A stretch of 64,000 bases of DNA from Actinomycetota bacterium (GTDB lineage Bacteria > Actinomycetota > Thermoleophilia > Gaiellales > Gaiellaceae), in assembly GCA_009702325.1 (NCBI GenBank), contig WLID01000001.1, positions 186,001-250,000 of the forward strand, written 5' to 3'. Position numbers and translations under genes: made by a program. Position 1 is the stretch's first letter. Every line of letters starts with the position of its first letter. Below, piece by piece: positions 1 through 8,984 of this stretch. The notes under the pieces are model-generated. The model had not been told where the DNA came from, did no database searches, and saw only the letters and a program-made list of their open reading frames with translations.

Positions 1-1531
1 CGATCAGCCGTCCTGAAACGGCATCGAGCAGGGCGCGGTCGTGGGTGACGAGGAGGACGGCACCCGGAAACGCGTCGAGCGCTGCTTCAAGCGATTCGCG
101 ACTTTCGAGATCGAGGTGGTTGGTCGGTTCGTCGAGGACGAGGAAGTTGGCACCGCTCGCGACGACGATTGCGAGCGCGAGGCGGCGTCGCTCACCGCCG
201 GACAGCGCGGTGACGGGCTTCTCTTGCTCGTCGTAGCCGGAGAAGAGGAAGCGGCCGAGCAGGTTCTGAGCTTCAGGTCGACGCAATCCGGTTCCGGCGA
301 CGGCGGCGTCAAGGACCGTTCCGCGCTCGTCGAGTTCGGCCTCATGCTGTGAGAAGTAGGCGATCTCGACGTCGTGGCCGGTGCGGATCACGCCGGCAGT
401 GGGCTGGCGGCGGCCGAGGATCGTTTCGAGCAGCGTTGTCTTGCCCGCGCCGTTGTGGCCGACAAGGGCGACGTGCTCGCCGCGCTCAATCGCGAACGAA
501 CCACCGGTGATCAACGTCTTGTCGCCCGCTGTGAGGGTGATGTTCTCGGCTTCAAGGACGACGCGGCCCGACCGCTTTGGCTTCAGAAACTCGAACCCGA
601 GCGTCTTCCGCTCCTTCTTGGGAACCTCGACTCGCTCTTCCTTGAGACGATCGATCTGCTTCTGCTTCGACTGGGCCTGGCGCGCCTTCGTTGCCTTCGC
701 ACCGAAGCGGGTGACGAACCGTTCGAGGCGCTCGATCTCGTCGGCCTGCCGATCGGCGGTGCGCTGCAGGTGCTGTTGGCGTGCGGCCTCTTCACGCCGC
801 CACACGTGCCACTTGCCGGGGAAATACGTTGACTTTCCGCCTTCGAGTTCGAGCACCGCGGTCGTAACCGCCTCGAGGAACCAGCGGTCATGGGCGACGA
901 GGATGACTGCGGCATCGATCGTGCGCAGCATCTCTTCAAGCCACTCCATCGACTCGATGTCGAGATGGTTGGTGGGTTCGTCGAGCAGCAGAAGATCCGG
1001 CTGGGCGGCAAGGGCGCGTGCGAGCGACGCTCGGGTCAGCTCGCCGCCCGAGAACGTCGAGAGGGGCCGATCGAGATCGTCGTCGGTGAAGCCAAGCCCG
1101 CGCACAACAGCGCCGGCCCGCGACCGCCAGTCGTAGCCGCCAGCGTGTTCGAGCCGAGCCTGCGCCTCGGAGTAGCGGCGGAGCGTTGCAGGGTCGTGGG
1201 TGCCGCCCGCCATCGCCTGTTCGAGAGTTCGCAGCTCGTCTTCGATCGCCGCGAGGTCGGATGTTCCAGCGAGAACGTAGTCGCGCAGGGGGCGCGGGCT
1301 CGCCGCGGGCGGCCGCTGGTCGTGGAGCGCGACGCGTGCGCCCTTCTCCCACGCGAAGTCGCCCATGATCGACGCCTCACCTGCGATTCCGCGCAGCAGG
1401 GTGGTTTTGCCCGCCCCATTTCGTCCTGCGAGCGCTAGCCGGTCGCGTCGTTCAACCTTGAACGAAACCCCGTCAAACAGGGGGGAGCCTGACAGTTCTT
1501 TCCGGAGATTTGATGCGATTACGATGGCCAT
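1..1531 (-). CDS. ABC-F family ATP-binding protein (3' end outside window)
   Basis: Soluble ABC-F ATPase (Uup/EttA/antibiotic-resistance type) with two ATP-binding cassettes and no membrane segments; family members act on ribosomes. The first Walker A is GRNGAGKT near residues 36-43, with a following signature FSGGELTR and Walker B LLLLDEPTNHLD. A charged Lys/Glu/Arg-rich linker separates it from the second cassette (Walker A GHNGAGKTT, signature LSGGERRR, DEPTNHLD). The gene starts at ATG 1531 and is cut by the window edge shortly after the second cassette's H-loop, so most of the protein is present. It diverges from the kinase at 1557 across only 25 bp. Which ABC-F subgroup it belongs to cannot be told from here. 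Confidence 0.93.
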   Translation of the reverse strand, partial: MAIVIASNLRKELSGSPLFDGVSFKVERRDRLALAGRNGAGKTTLLRGIAGEASIMGDFAWEKGARVALHDQRPPAASPRPLRDYVLAGTSDLAAIEDELRTLEQAMAGGTHDPATLRRYSEAQARLEHAGGYDWRSRAGAVVRGLGFTDDDLDRPLSTFSGGELTRASLARALAAQPDLLLLDEPTNHLDIESMEWLEEMLRTIDAAVILVAHDRWFLEAVTTAVLELEGGKSTYFPGKWHVWRREEAARQQHLQRTADRQADEIERLERFVTRFGAKATKARQAQSKQKQIDRLKEERVEVPKKERKTLGFEFLKPKRSGRVVLEAENITLTAGDKTLITGGSFAIERGEHVALVGHNGAGKTTLLETILGRRQPTAGVIRTGHDVEIAYFSQHEAELDERGTVLDAAVAGTGLRRPEAQNLLGRFLFSGYDEQEKPVTALSGGERRRLALAIVVASGANFLVLDEPTNHLDLESRESLEAALDAFPGAVLLVTHDRALLDAVSGRLI

Positions 1532-1544
1532 AGCGATTTGCCGC

Positions 1545-1550
1545 AACAAT
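1545..1550 (+). promoter_or_regulatory. putative leaderless -10 element (AACAAT)
   Basis: AACAAT lies 6 nt before the ATG at 1557, with no Shine-Dalgarno between. The spacing matches the other leaderless promoters proposed in this window, although the first base is not T. Confidence 0.4.
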
Positions 1551-1556
1551 GAGGGT

Positions 1557-3419
1557 ATGCGGCACGGTCTTCGTCGGAGAATGTTCTTCGCGAGCACGGG
1601 ACTTGCCGCGCTCATCGGCGCTGCGTTCGTCATTCTGATCGTTGCGATCGTGAACCTGCGTTCCCAATCGCGGACGGAGCGCCACTCGGAGGAAGTGATC
1701 GCGACCGCGAACAAGCTGGAGAAGCTCGTGCTCGACCTTCAGACCGGCGCGCGTGGCTACGTGATCAGCCATCACGGCGTCTACCTCAAGCCGTGGCAGA
1801 ACGCGAACGCCGCGTTCCCGGAGATCGCATCGAACCTGCTGAAGCTTGTGAAGTCGAACCCGACCCAGACCAAGCGGGCCAAGCGGATCATCGCGGGAAT
1901 CAAAGACTACGAGGTCACCTGGGCCGACCTTGTCATTCTCACCGCTGCTGAGAATCCGTCGAAGGCCCGGGCGCTTGTCATCACGGGTGTCGGTGAGCAG
2001 AAGGTCGATCTGTTGCGGACGGAGTTCGACACCTTCGTTGCGGCCGAGCAGATGCAGTCGGACATGTTGCGGAAGAAGGCAGATCGTCAAGAGAACTACG
2101 CGATCGCATTCGGCGCGTTCGGGCTTGGTAGCTCACTGTTGCTGATTGGCGTCTTCGGTTTCTACGTTGCGTGGCGCGTGGTTGGACCGATTCGGCGCGT
2201 GGCCGGGGCGACGCAGCGGCTTGCGGCGGGTGACCTGACAGAACGCGTGCTCGAAGGCGGCCGCGACGAGATTGGTGAGCTTGGCCGGAACTTCAACCGC
2301 ATGGCCGAGTCGATCGAGACGGCTCAGCACGAGCTTGCAGGGCAGAACAAAGACCTCGCACGTCTGACGACCGTGCTTCGCGGTGTGCTCGACTCGACGG
2401 TCGACGGCATCGCACTCACCGATCTCGAAGGCAACATCCAGATCGTCAACCGGCCGTTGCAGCGTTTCGTGGACGAACTCGGCTTAGAGCAGGACGGCAA
2501 CGTCGTCTCCCAGCTCCTTTCGGCCCGCGAGAAGCTCCGCGACCCTGAGAACTTCCAAGAGCTGATGGAACGGCTGCGCGAGCATCCCGACGAGCCATCC
2601 GCCGATGAGTTTGAGTTTGTCGACCCGTATCGCGTGTTCGTCGAATTCACGGCGCCGGTGCTCACCGATGAGGGCGAACTGCTCGGGCGCATCTGGACGC
2701 TCCGGGAGGTTACGCAGGAGCGAGAACTCGACCGTCTCAAGGATGAGTTTGTTGCGACCGTCTCGCGCGAGCTTCGTACCCCACTGACGTCGATGATGGG
2801 CTTCCTGGAGATGCTGCGCGAGGGCGAGGCAGGGAGCCTGACGCCAGAGCAATCACGGTTCCTCGGAATCGTCTACCGGAGCTCCGAGCGGCTCCAGCGG
2901 CTCGTCGGCGATCTGCTCTTCGTCGCGCGACTCGACGCGAGCGGGCTTCAGCTTCACCTTGAGGACGGTGTGCGGCTTGACGAAGTGGTCACTGACTCGA
3001 TCGAGTCGTCGTCGGCGCTTGCCCGATCGAAAGACATCGAGCTCACGTTCGACTGTGCCGAGGCGAACGGCGTGGCAGTCCGTGGCGATAAGGAGCGCTT
3101 GGCACAGGTGACAGCCAACTTGCTCTCGAACGCGTTGAAGTTCACACCGAGCGGCGGCAAGGTTGCCGCACGCGTGTTCGTCGACGGTGAGGATGGAGTG
3201 CTCGAGATCGAAGACACGGGCATCGGTATTCCTGAGGCAGAACAGGAGCGGCTCTTCTCCCGCTTCTTCCGGTCGTCGACCGCCACCAATCAGGCGATCC
3301 CAGGCACTGGTCTCGGCCTCGCGATCGCGCGGGCGATTGCCGAGGCACACGGCGGCTCAATCACCGTCAAGTCGCGGGTTGGTGAGGGAACGTGCTTCCG
3401 GGTTGTCATCCCGCTGTGA
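1557..3419 (+). CDS. CHASE3-HAMP-PAS sensor histidine kinase with altered H-box
   Basis: Membrane sensor kinase of 620 aa. Order: TM1 about 10-34, CHASE3-like extracytoplasmic sensor about 40-178, TM2 about 190-212, HAMP, PAS about 285-385, HisKA about 395-455, HATPase_c about 505-618. The ATPase domain looks intact: N-box LLSNALKFTP, G1 EDTGIGIP, F-box LFSRFFRSS, G2 GTGLGLAIA. The H-box, however, reads VSRELRTPL. The phosphoacceptor His normally found before ELRTPL is Arg404 (CGC at 2766-2768), so autophosphorylation by the usual route should be impossible. No response regulator is adjacent. The start at ATG 1557 is chosen because it gives a typical N-terminal TM and sits after a leaderless -10; a longer in-frame extension into the divergent ABC-F gene is not credible. 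Confidence 0.9.
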   Translation: MRHGLRRRMFFASTGLAALIGAAFVILIVAIVNLRSQSRTERHSEEVIATANKLEKLVLDLQTGARGYVISHHGVYLKPWQNANAAFPEIASNLLKLVKSNPTQTKRAKRIIAGIKDYEVTWADLVILTAAENPSKARALVITGVGEQKVDLLRTEFDTFVAAEQMQSDMLRKKADRQENYAIAFGAFGLGSSLLLIGVFGFYVAWRVVGPIRRVAGATQRLAAGDLTERVLEGGRDEIGELGRNFNRMAESIETAQHELAGQNKDLARLTTVLRGVLDSTVDGIALTDLEGNIQIVNRPLQRFVDELGLEQDGNVVSQLLSAREKLRDPENFQELMERLREHPDEPSADEFEFVDPYRVFVEFTAPVLTDEGELLGRIWTLREVTQERELDRLKDEFVATVSRELRTPLTSMMGFLEMLREGEAGSLTPEQSRFLGIVYRSSERLQRLVGDLLFVARLDASGLQLHLEDGVRLDEVVTDSIESSSALARSKDIELTFDCAEANGVAVRGDKERLAQVTANLLSNALKFTPSGGKVAARVFVDGEDGVLEIEDTGIGIPEAEQERLFSRFFRSSTATNQAIPGTGLGLAIARAIAEAHGGSITVKSRVGEGTCFRVVIPL

Positions 3420-3421
3420 GC

Positions 3422-3457
3422 CGCGACCTGCGGGAGTAACGCGACCTGCGGGAGTAA
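3422..3457 (+). repeat. exact 18-bp tandem duplication
   Basis: Two perfect head-to-tail copies of CGCGACCTGCGGGAGTAA begin 2 nt after the kinase stop codon. Immediately downstream (3458-3479) is an imperfect inverted repeat GCAGTCC/GGACTCTGC that could act as a weak terminator. Confidence 0.9.
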
Positions 3458-3484
3458 GCAGTCCGAGGCAGGACTCTGCCGGTA

Positions 3485-3536
3485 TCGTCGAATCGGAAAG
3501 CAGGTGCCAAGAGGTGGCCCTTGCAGGATTCGACGA
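3485..3536 (+). promoter_or_regulatory. long RNA hairpin in the rpiB leader (candidate cis-regulatory RNA)
   Basis: The outer stem is a perfect 10-bp inverted repeat, TCGTCGAATC (3485-3494) with GATTCGACGA (3527-3536). Inside it a second stem pairs GCAGGTGCCA (3500-3509) with TGGCCCTTGC (3515-3524), with one G-U pair and one mismatch, closing an AGAGG loop. The 3' arm ends at the edge of the GAGGGAG ribosome binding site of rpiB. It matches no riboswitch class that I recognise. Confidence 0.55.
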
Positions 3537-3548
3537 GGGAGTGAGCAC

Positions 3549-3998
3549 GTGAAGATCGCCGTAGCGTTTGACCATCGCGGAGTCCATCTGCGCGAAGCGG
3601 TACTTGAAGTGTTGGCCGGACACGAAGTCATCGACTTCGGCACGCACAACGACGAGGTTCGCGTGGACTATCCCGACAAGGCTCGGGAAGTCGGCGAGGC
3701 GATCCAGCGCGGCGATGCAGAGCGCGGAATCCTCGTCTGCGGCTCCGGTGTTGGCGCCTCGATTGCCGCGTGCAAGCTCACGGGTATTCGTGCCGCGATC
3801 TGCCACGACCCGTACAGCGCCCATCAGGGCGTCGAACACGATGATCTCAACGTGCTGTGTCTCGGCTCGGAGATCATCGGTCCGTCCGTCGCACGCGAGC
3901 TCGTCGCGGCGTATCTCGGGGCTACCTTCGATGGCGGGGAGCGCTACGTTGCTCGACTTGACAAGGTCGCGGCCATGGAGCGGCGCCTCGGCACATGA
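3549..3998 (+). CDS. rpiB: ribose-5-phosphate isomerase B
   Basis: Cytosolic RpiB/LacAB-family sugar-phosphate isomerase of 149 aa, interconverting ribose-5-phosphate and ribulose-5-phosphate. The N-terminus KIAVAFDHRG and the catalytic loop LVCGSGVGASIAACK, with its conserved Cys, are diagnostic. Downstream, EHDDLNVLCLG corresponds to the phosphate/ring-opening segment. The start GTG 3549 follows a GAGGGAG ribosome binding site and matches the family N-terminus; a longer frame from 3504 would read through the leader hairpin. It is the first of six pentose-phosphate genes and is separated from tal by about 100 bp, so it may or may not share their transcript. Confidence 0.93.
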   Translation: MKIAVAFDHRGVHLREAVLEVLAGHEVIDFGTHNDEVRVDYPDKAREVGEAIQRGDAERGILVCGSGVGASIAACKLTGIRAAICHDPYSAHQGVEHDDLNVLCLGSEIIGPSVARELVAAYLGATFDGGERYVARLDKVAAMERRLGT

Positions 3999-4102
3999 CC
4001 CGTTCGGTCTCCCTCCATCGATAGTGCCGTCGTGAGGGGAACGCTTGTGGGTCGCGCGTCGTTAACCCAAGAGAGTCTCCTCACACGAAGAAGGTGGTAG
4101 CC

Positions 4103-5203
4103 ATGTCACGGCTCACAGATCTCTCGGAACGTGGTCAATCAGTTTGGGTCGATCTCCTGTCGCGCGACTTCGTTTCGTCGGGACGGCTCGCGGAACTCGT
4201 TGAAGACCATGGCGTTACGGGTCTGACGTCGAACCCGGCGATCTTCCAAGCTGCCATCTCGGGATCCGCCGCCTACGACGCACAGCTCGCTGACCTCCTC
4301 GCGAACGGCGCCGATGAGAGGGACGCGTTTTTCGCGCTCGCCGTTGACGATGTCGTCGCCGCCTGCGATGTCTTGCGGCCGGTGTTCGACGCGCGCGGAG
4401 GCGATGACGGCTTCGTCTCGCTCGAAGTCGACCCAGGGCTCGCCTACGACACCGACGGAACCATCCGTCAAGCACTCGAGCTCGCACAACGTGTTGGTCG
4501 GCCGAATCTGATGGTGAAGATTCCCGCGACAGAAGCGGGGCTCCCCGCTATCGAAGAGGCGATCGCGCACGGTATCTCGATCAACGTCACGCTGATCTTC
4601 TCGCTCGACCGGTACGCGGCAGTGGTCGAGGCGTACCTCCGCGGCCTTGAGCGCCTCGTGGCGAGCGGCGGCGACCCCTCGACGCTGCGGTCAGTGGCAT
4701 CGTTCTTCATCAGTCGCGTCGATACCGAGGTTGATCGGCGTCTCGCAGACTGCGGGCGCAGCGACCTCGCGGGGAAGCTTGCCGTGGCCAACGCGAAGCT
4801 TGCCTATCGCCACTTCGCACAGACCTTCACGGGGCCACGTTGGGAAGCGCTCGCGACCGCCGGAGCCGTGTCGCAACGGCCGCTCTGGGCGTCGACATCG
4901 ACGAAGAACCCGGCATACCGCGACACGCTCTACGTCGAAGAGCTTGTTGGCCCAAATACGGTCGACACGATGCCCGTCGAAACAATCGCCGCCTTCGAAG
5001 ACCACGGCGCCGTTCGTGGTGACACCATCCTTGAAGGATGGGATGAGGCGGATGCGATCTTTGCCGCGATCGCCTCAGCAGGAGTCGACATTGCAGATGC
5101 GACCCACGCACTTGAGCTCGACGGCGTCAAGAAGTTCTCGGATGCGTTCGACGCCTTGCTTGACGTGATTCGATCGCGGCGCGGAGAGCTGTCGCCCGCG
5201 TGA
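4103..5203 (+). CDS. tal: transaldolase
   Basis: Class I transaldolase of 366 aa, the actinobacterial long type, transferring dihydroxyacetone units in the non-oxidative pentose phosphate pathway. The Schiff-base lysine is in NLMVKIPATEAG near residue 139; GLTSNPAIF and GISINVTLIFS are family motifs. Start ATG 4103 is 5 nt after AAGGTGG; an in-frame GTG nine bases upstream lies inside that binding site. The stop overlaps the pgi start (GTGA), giving translational coupling. In some bacteria transaldolase and this short type of glucose-6-phosphate isomerase form a single bifunctional protein; here they are two adjoining frames. Confidence 0.95.
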   Translation: MSRLTDLSERGQSVWVDLLSRDFVSSGRLAELVEDHGVTGLTSNPAIFQAAISGSAAYDAQLADLLANGADERDAFFALAVDDVVAACDVLRPVFDARGGDDGFVSLEVDPGLAYDTDGTIRQALELAQRVGRPNLMVKIPATEAGLPAIEEAIAHGISINVTLIFSLDRYAAVVEAYLRGLERLVASGGDPSTLRSVASFFISRVDTEVDRRLADCGRSDLAGKLAVANAKLAYRHFAQTFTGPRWEALATAGAVSQRPLWASTSTKNPAYRDTLYVEELVGPNTVDTMPVETIAAFEDHGAVRGDTILEGWDEADAIFAAIASAGVDIADATHALELDGVKKFSDAFDALLDVIRSRRGELSPA

Positions 5204-6582
5204 GCTCTCGCGACCTTTCTGCAGCCGAGATCGTTGAGCGCATCTGGGCCCGCGACCCAATGCTTTGGACGGGGCACGACGAGGCGCGGTGGCTTGGCTG
5301 GCTCGATGAGCCGAAGCGTGGCGAGCAGGAGATCGAGACGCTTGCTTCGTTCACGGACGGTCTCGCGGGCCTCGTCGATCATGTCGTTCTGCTCGGGATG
5401 GGCGGGTCGTCGCTTGCGCCTGAGGTGCTGCGTGTCGCGTTCGACGCCTCACACTTCCATGTGCTCGACACGACGCACCCGCGTGCGATCAACGCGCTTG
5501 AGGCGCGCATCGACCCTGCTCGGACGCTGTTTGTCGTAGCGTCGAAGTCAGGTTCGACGCTCGAGACACGGGCCCACGCGGAGTACTTCTGGTCGCGCGC
5601 CCCACACGGCGACCACTGGATCGCGATCACCGACCCGGGCTCCGATCTTGAGCGGCTCGCACACGAGCGATCGTTCCGTGCTGTCTTCTCCGGCGAACCG
5701 ACGGTCGGTGGCCGCTATTCGGCGCTCTCCCCGTTTGGGCTCGTGCCCGCAGCATTGATGGGCGTTGACCTCACGCGCCTCCTGGCCCGTGCGCGCGAGA
5801 TGAGCGACGCAGCACGAGGCACTGTGGGCAATCCCGCCCTCGACCTTGGACTTGCCCTCGGCGAAGGGTGGCGGGAGGGGCGCGACAAGGTCTGCATCGA
5901 TCCTGTCCCTGGCGCGTTCGGACTCTGGGTTGAACAGCTGATTGCGGAATCGACCGGGAAGCTGAATAAGGGGCTGATCCCTGCACCCGGCGTCGCTGGG
6001 GTGGGGGCCGATCGGCAACGGCACGCGGTGGCGCTCGCCGATCCGTACGAGCTCGGCCAGGAGTTCTTCAAGTGGGAGTTCGCGACCGCGGTCGCTGGAG
6101 CAATCCTTGGCATCAACCCGTTCGACCAGCCCGACGTTCAAGCGTCGAAAGATCGGACAAACGAGGTGTTGAAGGCCGGCGATGCGGCGCTTGAGAGCGA
6201 GGGGTCGATCGAGGAGCTTATGGCCCAGGCGCGCCCAGGGGACTACATCGTCCTGCAGGCATTCGTTGATGCCTCAGAGAGCGTGACCGAGCGCCTCTGG
6301 GTGACCGCCCAGAGTCTCGAGCGGTCGACCGGCTGTGTCGCGACGGTGGGAATCGGGCCACGCTACCTCCACTCGACGGGACAGCTTCACAAGGGTGGCC
6401 CCAACACCGGCCTGTTTCTGCAGGTTGTCGATGACGTTGGTGAGGAGCTCCCGATTCCCGGCATGCCGTTCGGATTTGGCCGCCTCATTCGGGCGCAGGC
6501 GGCAGGCGACTTCGCATCTCTCAAGGAGCGTGGGCGACGTGTCGCGCGCGTCCGCCTCGAAGACCTCAAGGAGGTCACATGA
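5200..6582 (+). CDS. pgi: glucose-6-phosphate isomerase (short type)
   Basis: Phosphoglucose isomerase of 460 aa, shorter than the roughly 550 aa of the common bacterial enzyme and similar in layout to the isomerase half of Tal-Pgi fusions. The SIS-type sugar-phosphate site is visible: LGMGGSSLAPEVLR and VASKSGSTLET. A later segment with Lys/His (RYLHSTGQLHKGGPNTG) matches the family's C-terminal catalytic region. It starts with GTG inside the tal stop and ends in an ATGA overlap with gnd. It links glycolysis to the oxidative branch encoded just downstream. Confidence 0.92.
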   Translation: MSSRDLSAAEIVERIWARDPMLWTGHDEARWLGWLDEPKRGEQEIETLASFTDGLAGLVDHVVLLGMGGSSLAPEVLRVAFDASHFHVLDTTHPRAINALEARIDPARTLFVVASKSGSTLETRAHAEYFWSRAPHGDHWIAITDPGSDLERLAHERSFRAVFSGEPTVGGRYSALSPFGLVPAALMGVDLTRLLARAREMSDAARGTVGNPALDLGLALGEGWREGRDKVCIDPVPGAFGLWVEQLIAESTGKLNKGLIPAPGVAGVGADRQRHAVALADPYELGQEFFKWEFATAVAGAILGINPFDQPDVQASKDRTNEVLKAGDAALESEGSIEELMAQARPGDYIVLQAFVDASESVTERLWVTAQSLERSTGCVATVGIGPRYLHSTGQLHKGGPNTGLFLQVVDDVGEELPIPGMPFGFGRLIRAQAAGDFASLKERGRRVARVRLEDLKEVT

Positions 6583-7460
6583 AGCTGGGAATGATCGGAC
6601 TTGGACGGATGGGCGGCCGCATGGCCGAACGCCTCCGACGTGCGGGTCACGAGGTGGCGACGTTCGATCCGAGCGTCGACTCGACCGCCTCGTCGATTGC
6701 TGACCTTGCATCGCAGCTCGCGAGCCCCCGGATCTTCTGGCTGATGGTTCCCTCGGGGAAGATCACGGAAAGCTCGTTCGCCGAGGTGCTCGCTGCCGCC
6801 TCACCAGGCGACATCGTGATCGACGGCGGCAATTCAAATTTTCACGACTCGCAAGCTCGCGCCGCGGTTGCGGCTGAGCAGGGAGTGGCGTTCATTGATG
6901 CCGGCGTGTCGGGAGGCGTGTGGGGATTGGACAACGGTTACTGCCTGATGGTCGGTGGAGACGCGGAGGCCGTCGAAGCGGTCGAGCCGATCTTTCGTGA
7001 CCTCGCACCCGCCGACGGGTACGCGCACGTCGGTGAGGCCGGTGCCGGGCACTTCGCGAAGATGGTTCACAACGGCATCGAATACGGGCTGATGCAGGCC
7101 TACGCCGAAGGGTTTGAGGTGCTTCGCAAGTCGGAGTTCGACTTCGACCTTCAGGAGCTCGCCGGGATCTGGCGTCACGGATCGGTCGTACGCTCGTGGC
7201 TGCTGGAGCTCCTTCACGACGCCTTCGCACAAGAAGGGTCGGGGCTCGATCGGATCAGGGGGTACGTCGAAGATTCAGGTGAGGGACGCTGGACGATCGC
7301 GGAGGCGATCGCCGAAGACGTTCCGGTACCCGTGATCTCCGCCGCTCTCTTTGCCCGGTTCGCTTCGCGCGATGATGAGGCGTTCGCTGCCAAGGTCAAC
7401 GCCGCGCTCCGCGCCCAGTTCGGTGGTCATGCGGTGGCGTCGAACGACGAGCAACGTTGA
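6579..7460 (+). CDS. gnd: 6-phosphogluconate dehydrogenase, decarboxylating (short form)
   Basis: Oxidative decarboxylation of 6-phosphogluconate to ribulose-5-phosphate. At 293 aa it is the short homologue class (about 300 aa), not the 470-aa enzyme. Rossmann motif GLGRMGGRMAERL is at the N-terminus, and the substrate motif DGGNSNFHDS and catalytic FAKMVHNGIEYG are present. The second beta strand ends in Asp30 (FDPS), which in this family favours NAD+ over NADP+; that cofactor call is inference. Start ATG 6579 overlaps the pgi stop by 4 nt. Confidence 0.92.
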   Translation: MKLGMIGLGRMGGRMAERLRRAGHEVATFDPSVDSTASSIADLASQLASPRIFWLMVPSGKITESSFAEVLAAASPGDIVIDGGNSNFHDSQARAAVAAEQGVAFIDAGVSGGVWGLDNGYCLMVGGDAEAVEAVEPIFRDLAPADGYAHVGEAGAGHFAKMVHNGIEYGLMQAYAEGFEVLRKSEFDFDLQELAGIWRHGSVVRSWLLELLHDAFAQEGSGLDRIRGYVEDSGEGRWTIAEAIAEDVPVPVISAALFARFASRDDEAFAAKVNAALRAQFGGHAVASNDEQR

Positions 7461-8971
7461 TGGGCATTCACGCCGACGAGAATCCGCTGCTCGACGGCCT
7501 GGATCTTGGTCGCAGACCTGAGTCGTGCGCACTCGTCATCTTCGGCGCGTCAGGAGATCTGACGCAGCGCAAGCTCATGCCGGCGCTCTACGCACTCGCT
7601 GTCCGGGGGCTACTTCCTGAGCACTTCGTTGTGATCGGTGCCGCCCGCACACCGGGCACCGACGAGGCGTTTCGCAATCGGATGCGTGACGCGATCAAGA
7701 AGTACGCCCGCGACCCGTTCCGCGAAGACGTGTGGGAACGACTTGCCTCGGGAATGCGGTACGCCGCCCTCGACTTCTCCGATGAAACGAGCGAGAACTC
7801 CCTCGTTCGTATCCTCTCGACGGTTGACGCCGAACACGGGACGCTCGGGAACCGCGTCTACTACTTCGCGGTACCTCCGAACGCGATCGGGACTCTCGTG
7901 GGAGAGCTCGCTGAGCGCCGCACTACCGAGGGGTGGGTGCGGCTGATCATCGAGAAGCCGTTTGGCAATGACCTTGCGTCAGCGCGTGCGCTGAACGAGT
8001 TGATCGCCGACCGCTTCTCGGAGCGCGAGGTGTATCGCATCGACCACTACCTCGGCAAAGAGACGGTCCAGAACATGCTCGCGTTGCGGTTCGCGAACGG
8101 CATCTTTGAGCCGATCTGGAATCGGCAGTTCGTCGACCATGTGCAGATCACGGTTGCCGAGTCGATTGGGATTGAGAGTCGTGGCTCGTTTTACGAGCAC
8201 ACGGGTGCGATCCGAGACATCTTCCAAAACCATCTCCTGCAGCTTGTTGCGATCACTGCGATGGAACCGCCAAGCGACTTCACCGCAGACTCCGTGCGAA
8301 ACGAGAAGGTCAAGGTGCTGCGTTCGCTGCACACGCCCGATCCAAACGCGGTCGTGCGCGGACAGTACGGCCGCGGTTTCGTTGAGGGAATGGAGGTTCC
8401 TGGGTATCGCGAAGAGGACGGTGTCGACCCGGGGTCGATGACCGAGACATACGTGGCCGCGAAGCTGTTCGTCGACAACTGGCGGTGGGCCGACACACCG
8501 TTCTATGTGCGTATGGGCAAGCGACTTGGCCGGCGAGAGACGACCGTGGCGATCCAGTTCAAGCGCGCCCCGCACCCGCCCTTTGCGGAGGCGACCTCAG
8601 ACAGCCTCCGCCCCAACGTGCTGCTGATTCACGTTCAGCCCGACGAGGGCATGTCGCTCGCGATTGGCGCGAAGGTGCCTGGGCAGGGAATGTCGCTCCG
8701 CACCGTCCACATGGACTTCTTGTATGGAAGCGCGTTTCGTGAGGGGCTGCCCGAGGCGTATGAGCGGCTGATCCTCGATGCGATGCTCGGTGACGCGACG
8801 CTCTTCACCCGGTCGGACGAGATCGAAGAGCAATGGGCGCTCGTCGACGCAATTACGTCTGCGTGGGAGCGCGACCGCACGGCGTTTCCGAACTATGCGG
8901 CGGGAACATGGGGTCCGCCCTCCGCCGACGAGTTGCTGCACCGTGACGGCCGCTCTTGGCGTCGGCATTGA
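7460..8971 (+). CDS. zwf: glucose-6-phosphate 1-dehydrogenase
   Basis: First enzyme of the oxidative pentose phosphate pathway, 503 aa. Nucleotide-binding loop IFGASGDLTQRKLMP and active site RIDHYLGKETVQNML are canonical. ATG 7460 overlaps the gnd stop by one base; a TTG one codon earlier is possible. It is followed by opcA, the usual actinobacterial allosteric partner, 13 nt downstream, so the two products probably act as a complex. Confidence 0.96.
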   Translation: MGIHADENPLLDGLDLGRRPESCALVIFGASGDLTQRKLMPALYALAVRGLLPEHFVVIGAARTPGTDEAFRNRMRDAIKKYARDPFREDVWERLASGMRYAALDFSDETSENSLVRILSTVDAEHGTLGNRVYYFAVPPNAIGTLVGELAERRTTEGWVRLIIEKPFGNDLASARALNELIADRFSEREVYRIDHYLGKETVQNMLALRFANGIFEPIWNRQFVDHVQITVAESIGIESRGSFYEHTGAIRDIFQNHLLQLVAITAMEPPSDFTADSVRNEKVKVLRSLHTPDPNAVVRGQYGRGFVEGMEVPGYREEDGVDPGSMTETYVAAKLFVDNWRWADTPFYVRMGKRLGRRETTVAIQFKRAPHPPFAEATSDSLRPNVLLIHVQPDEGMSLAIGAKVPGQGMSLRTVHMDFLYGSAFREGLPEAYERLILDAMLGDATLFTRSDEIEEQWALVDAITSAWERDRTAFPNYAAGTWGPPSADELLHRDGRSWRRH

Positions 8972-8984
8972 TCGCCGTCGGACG

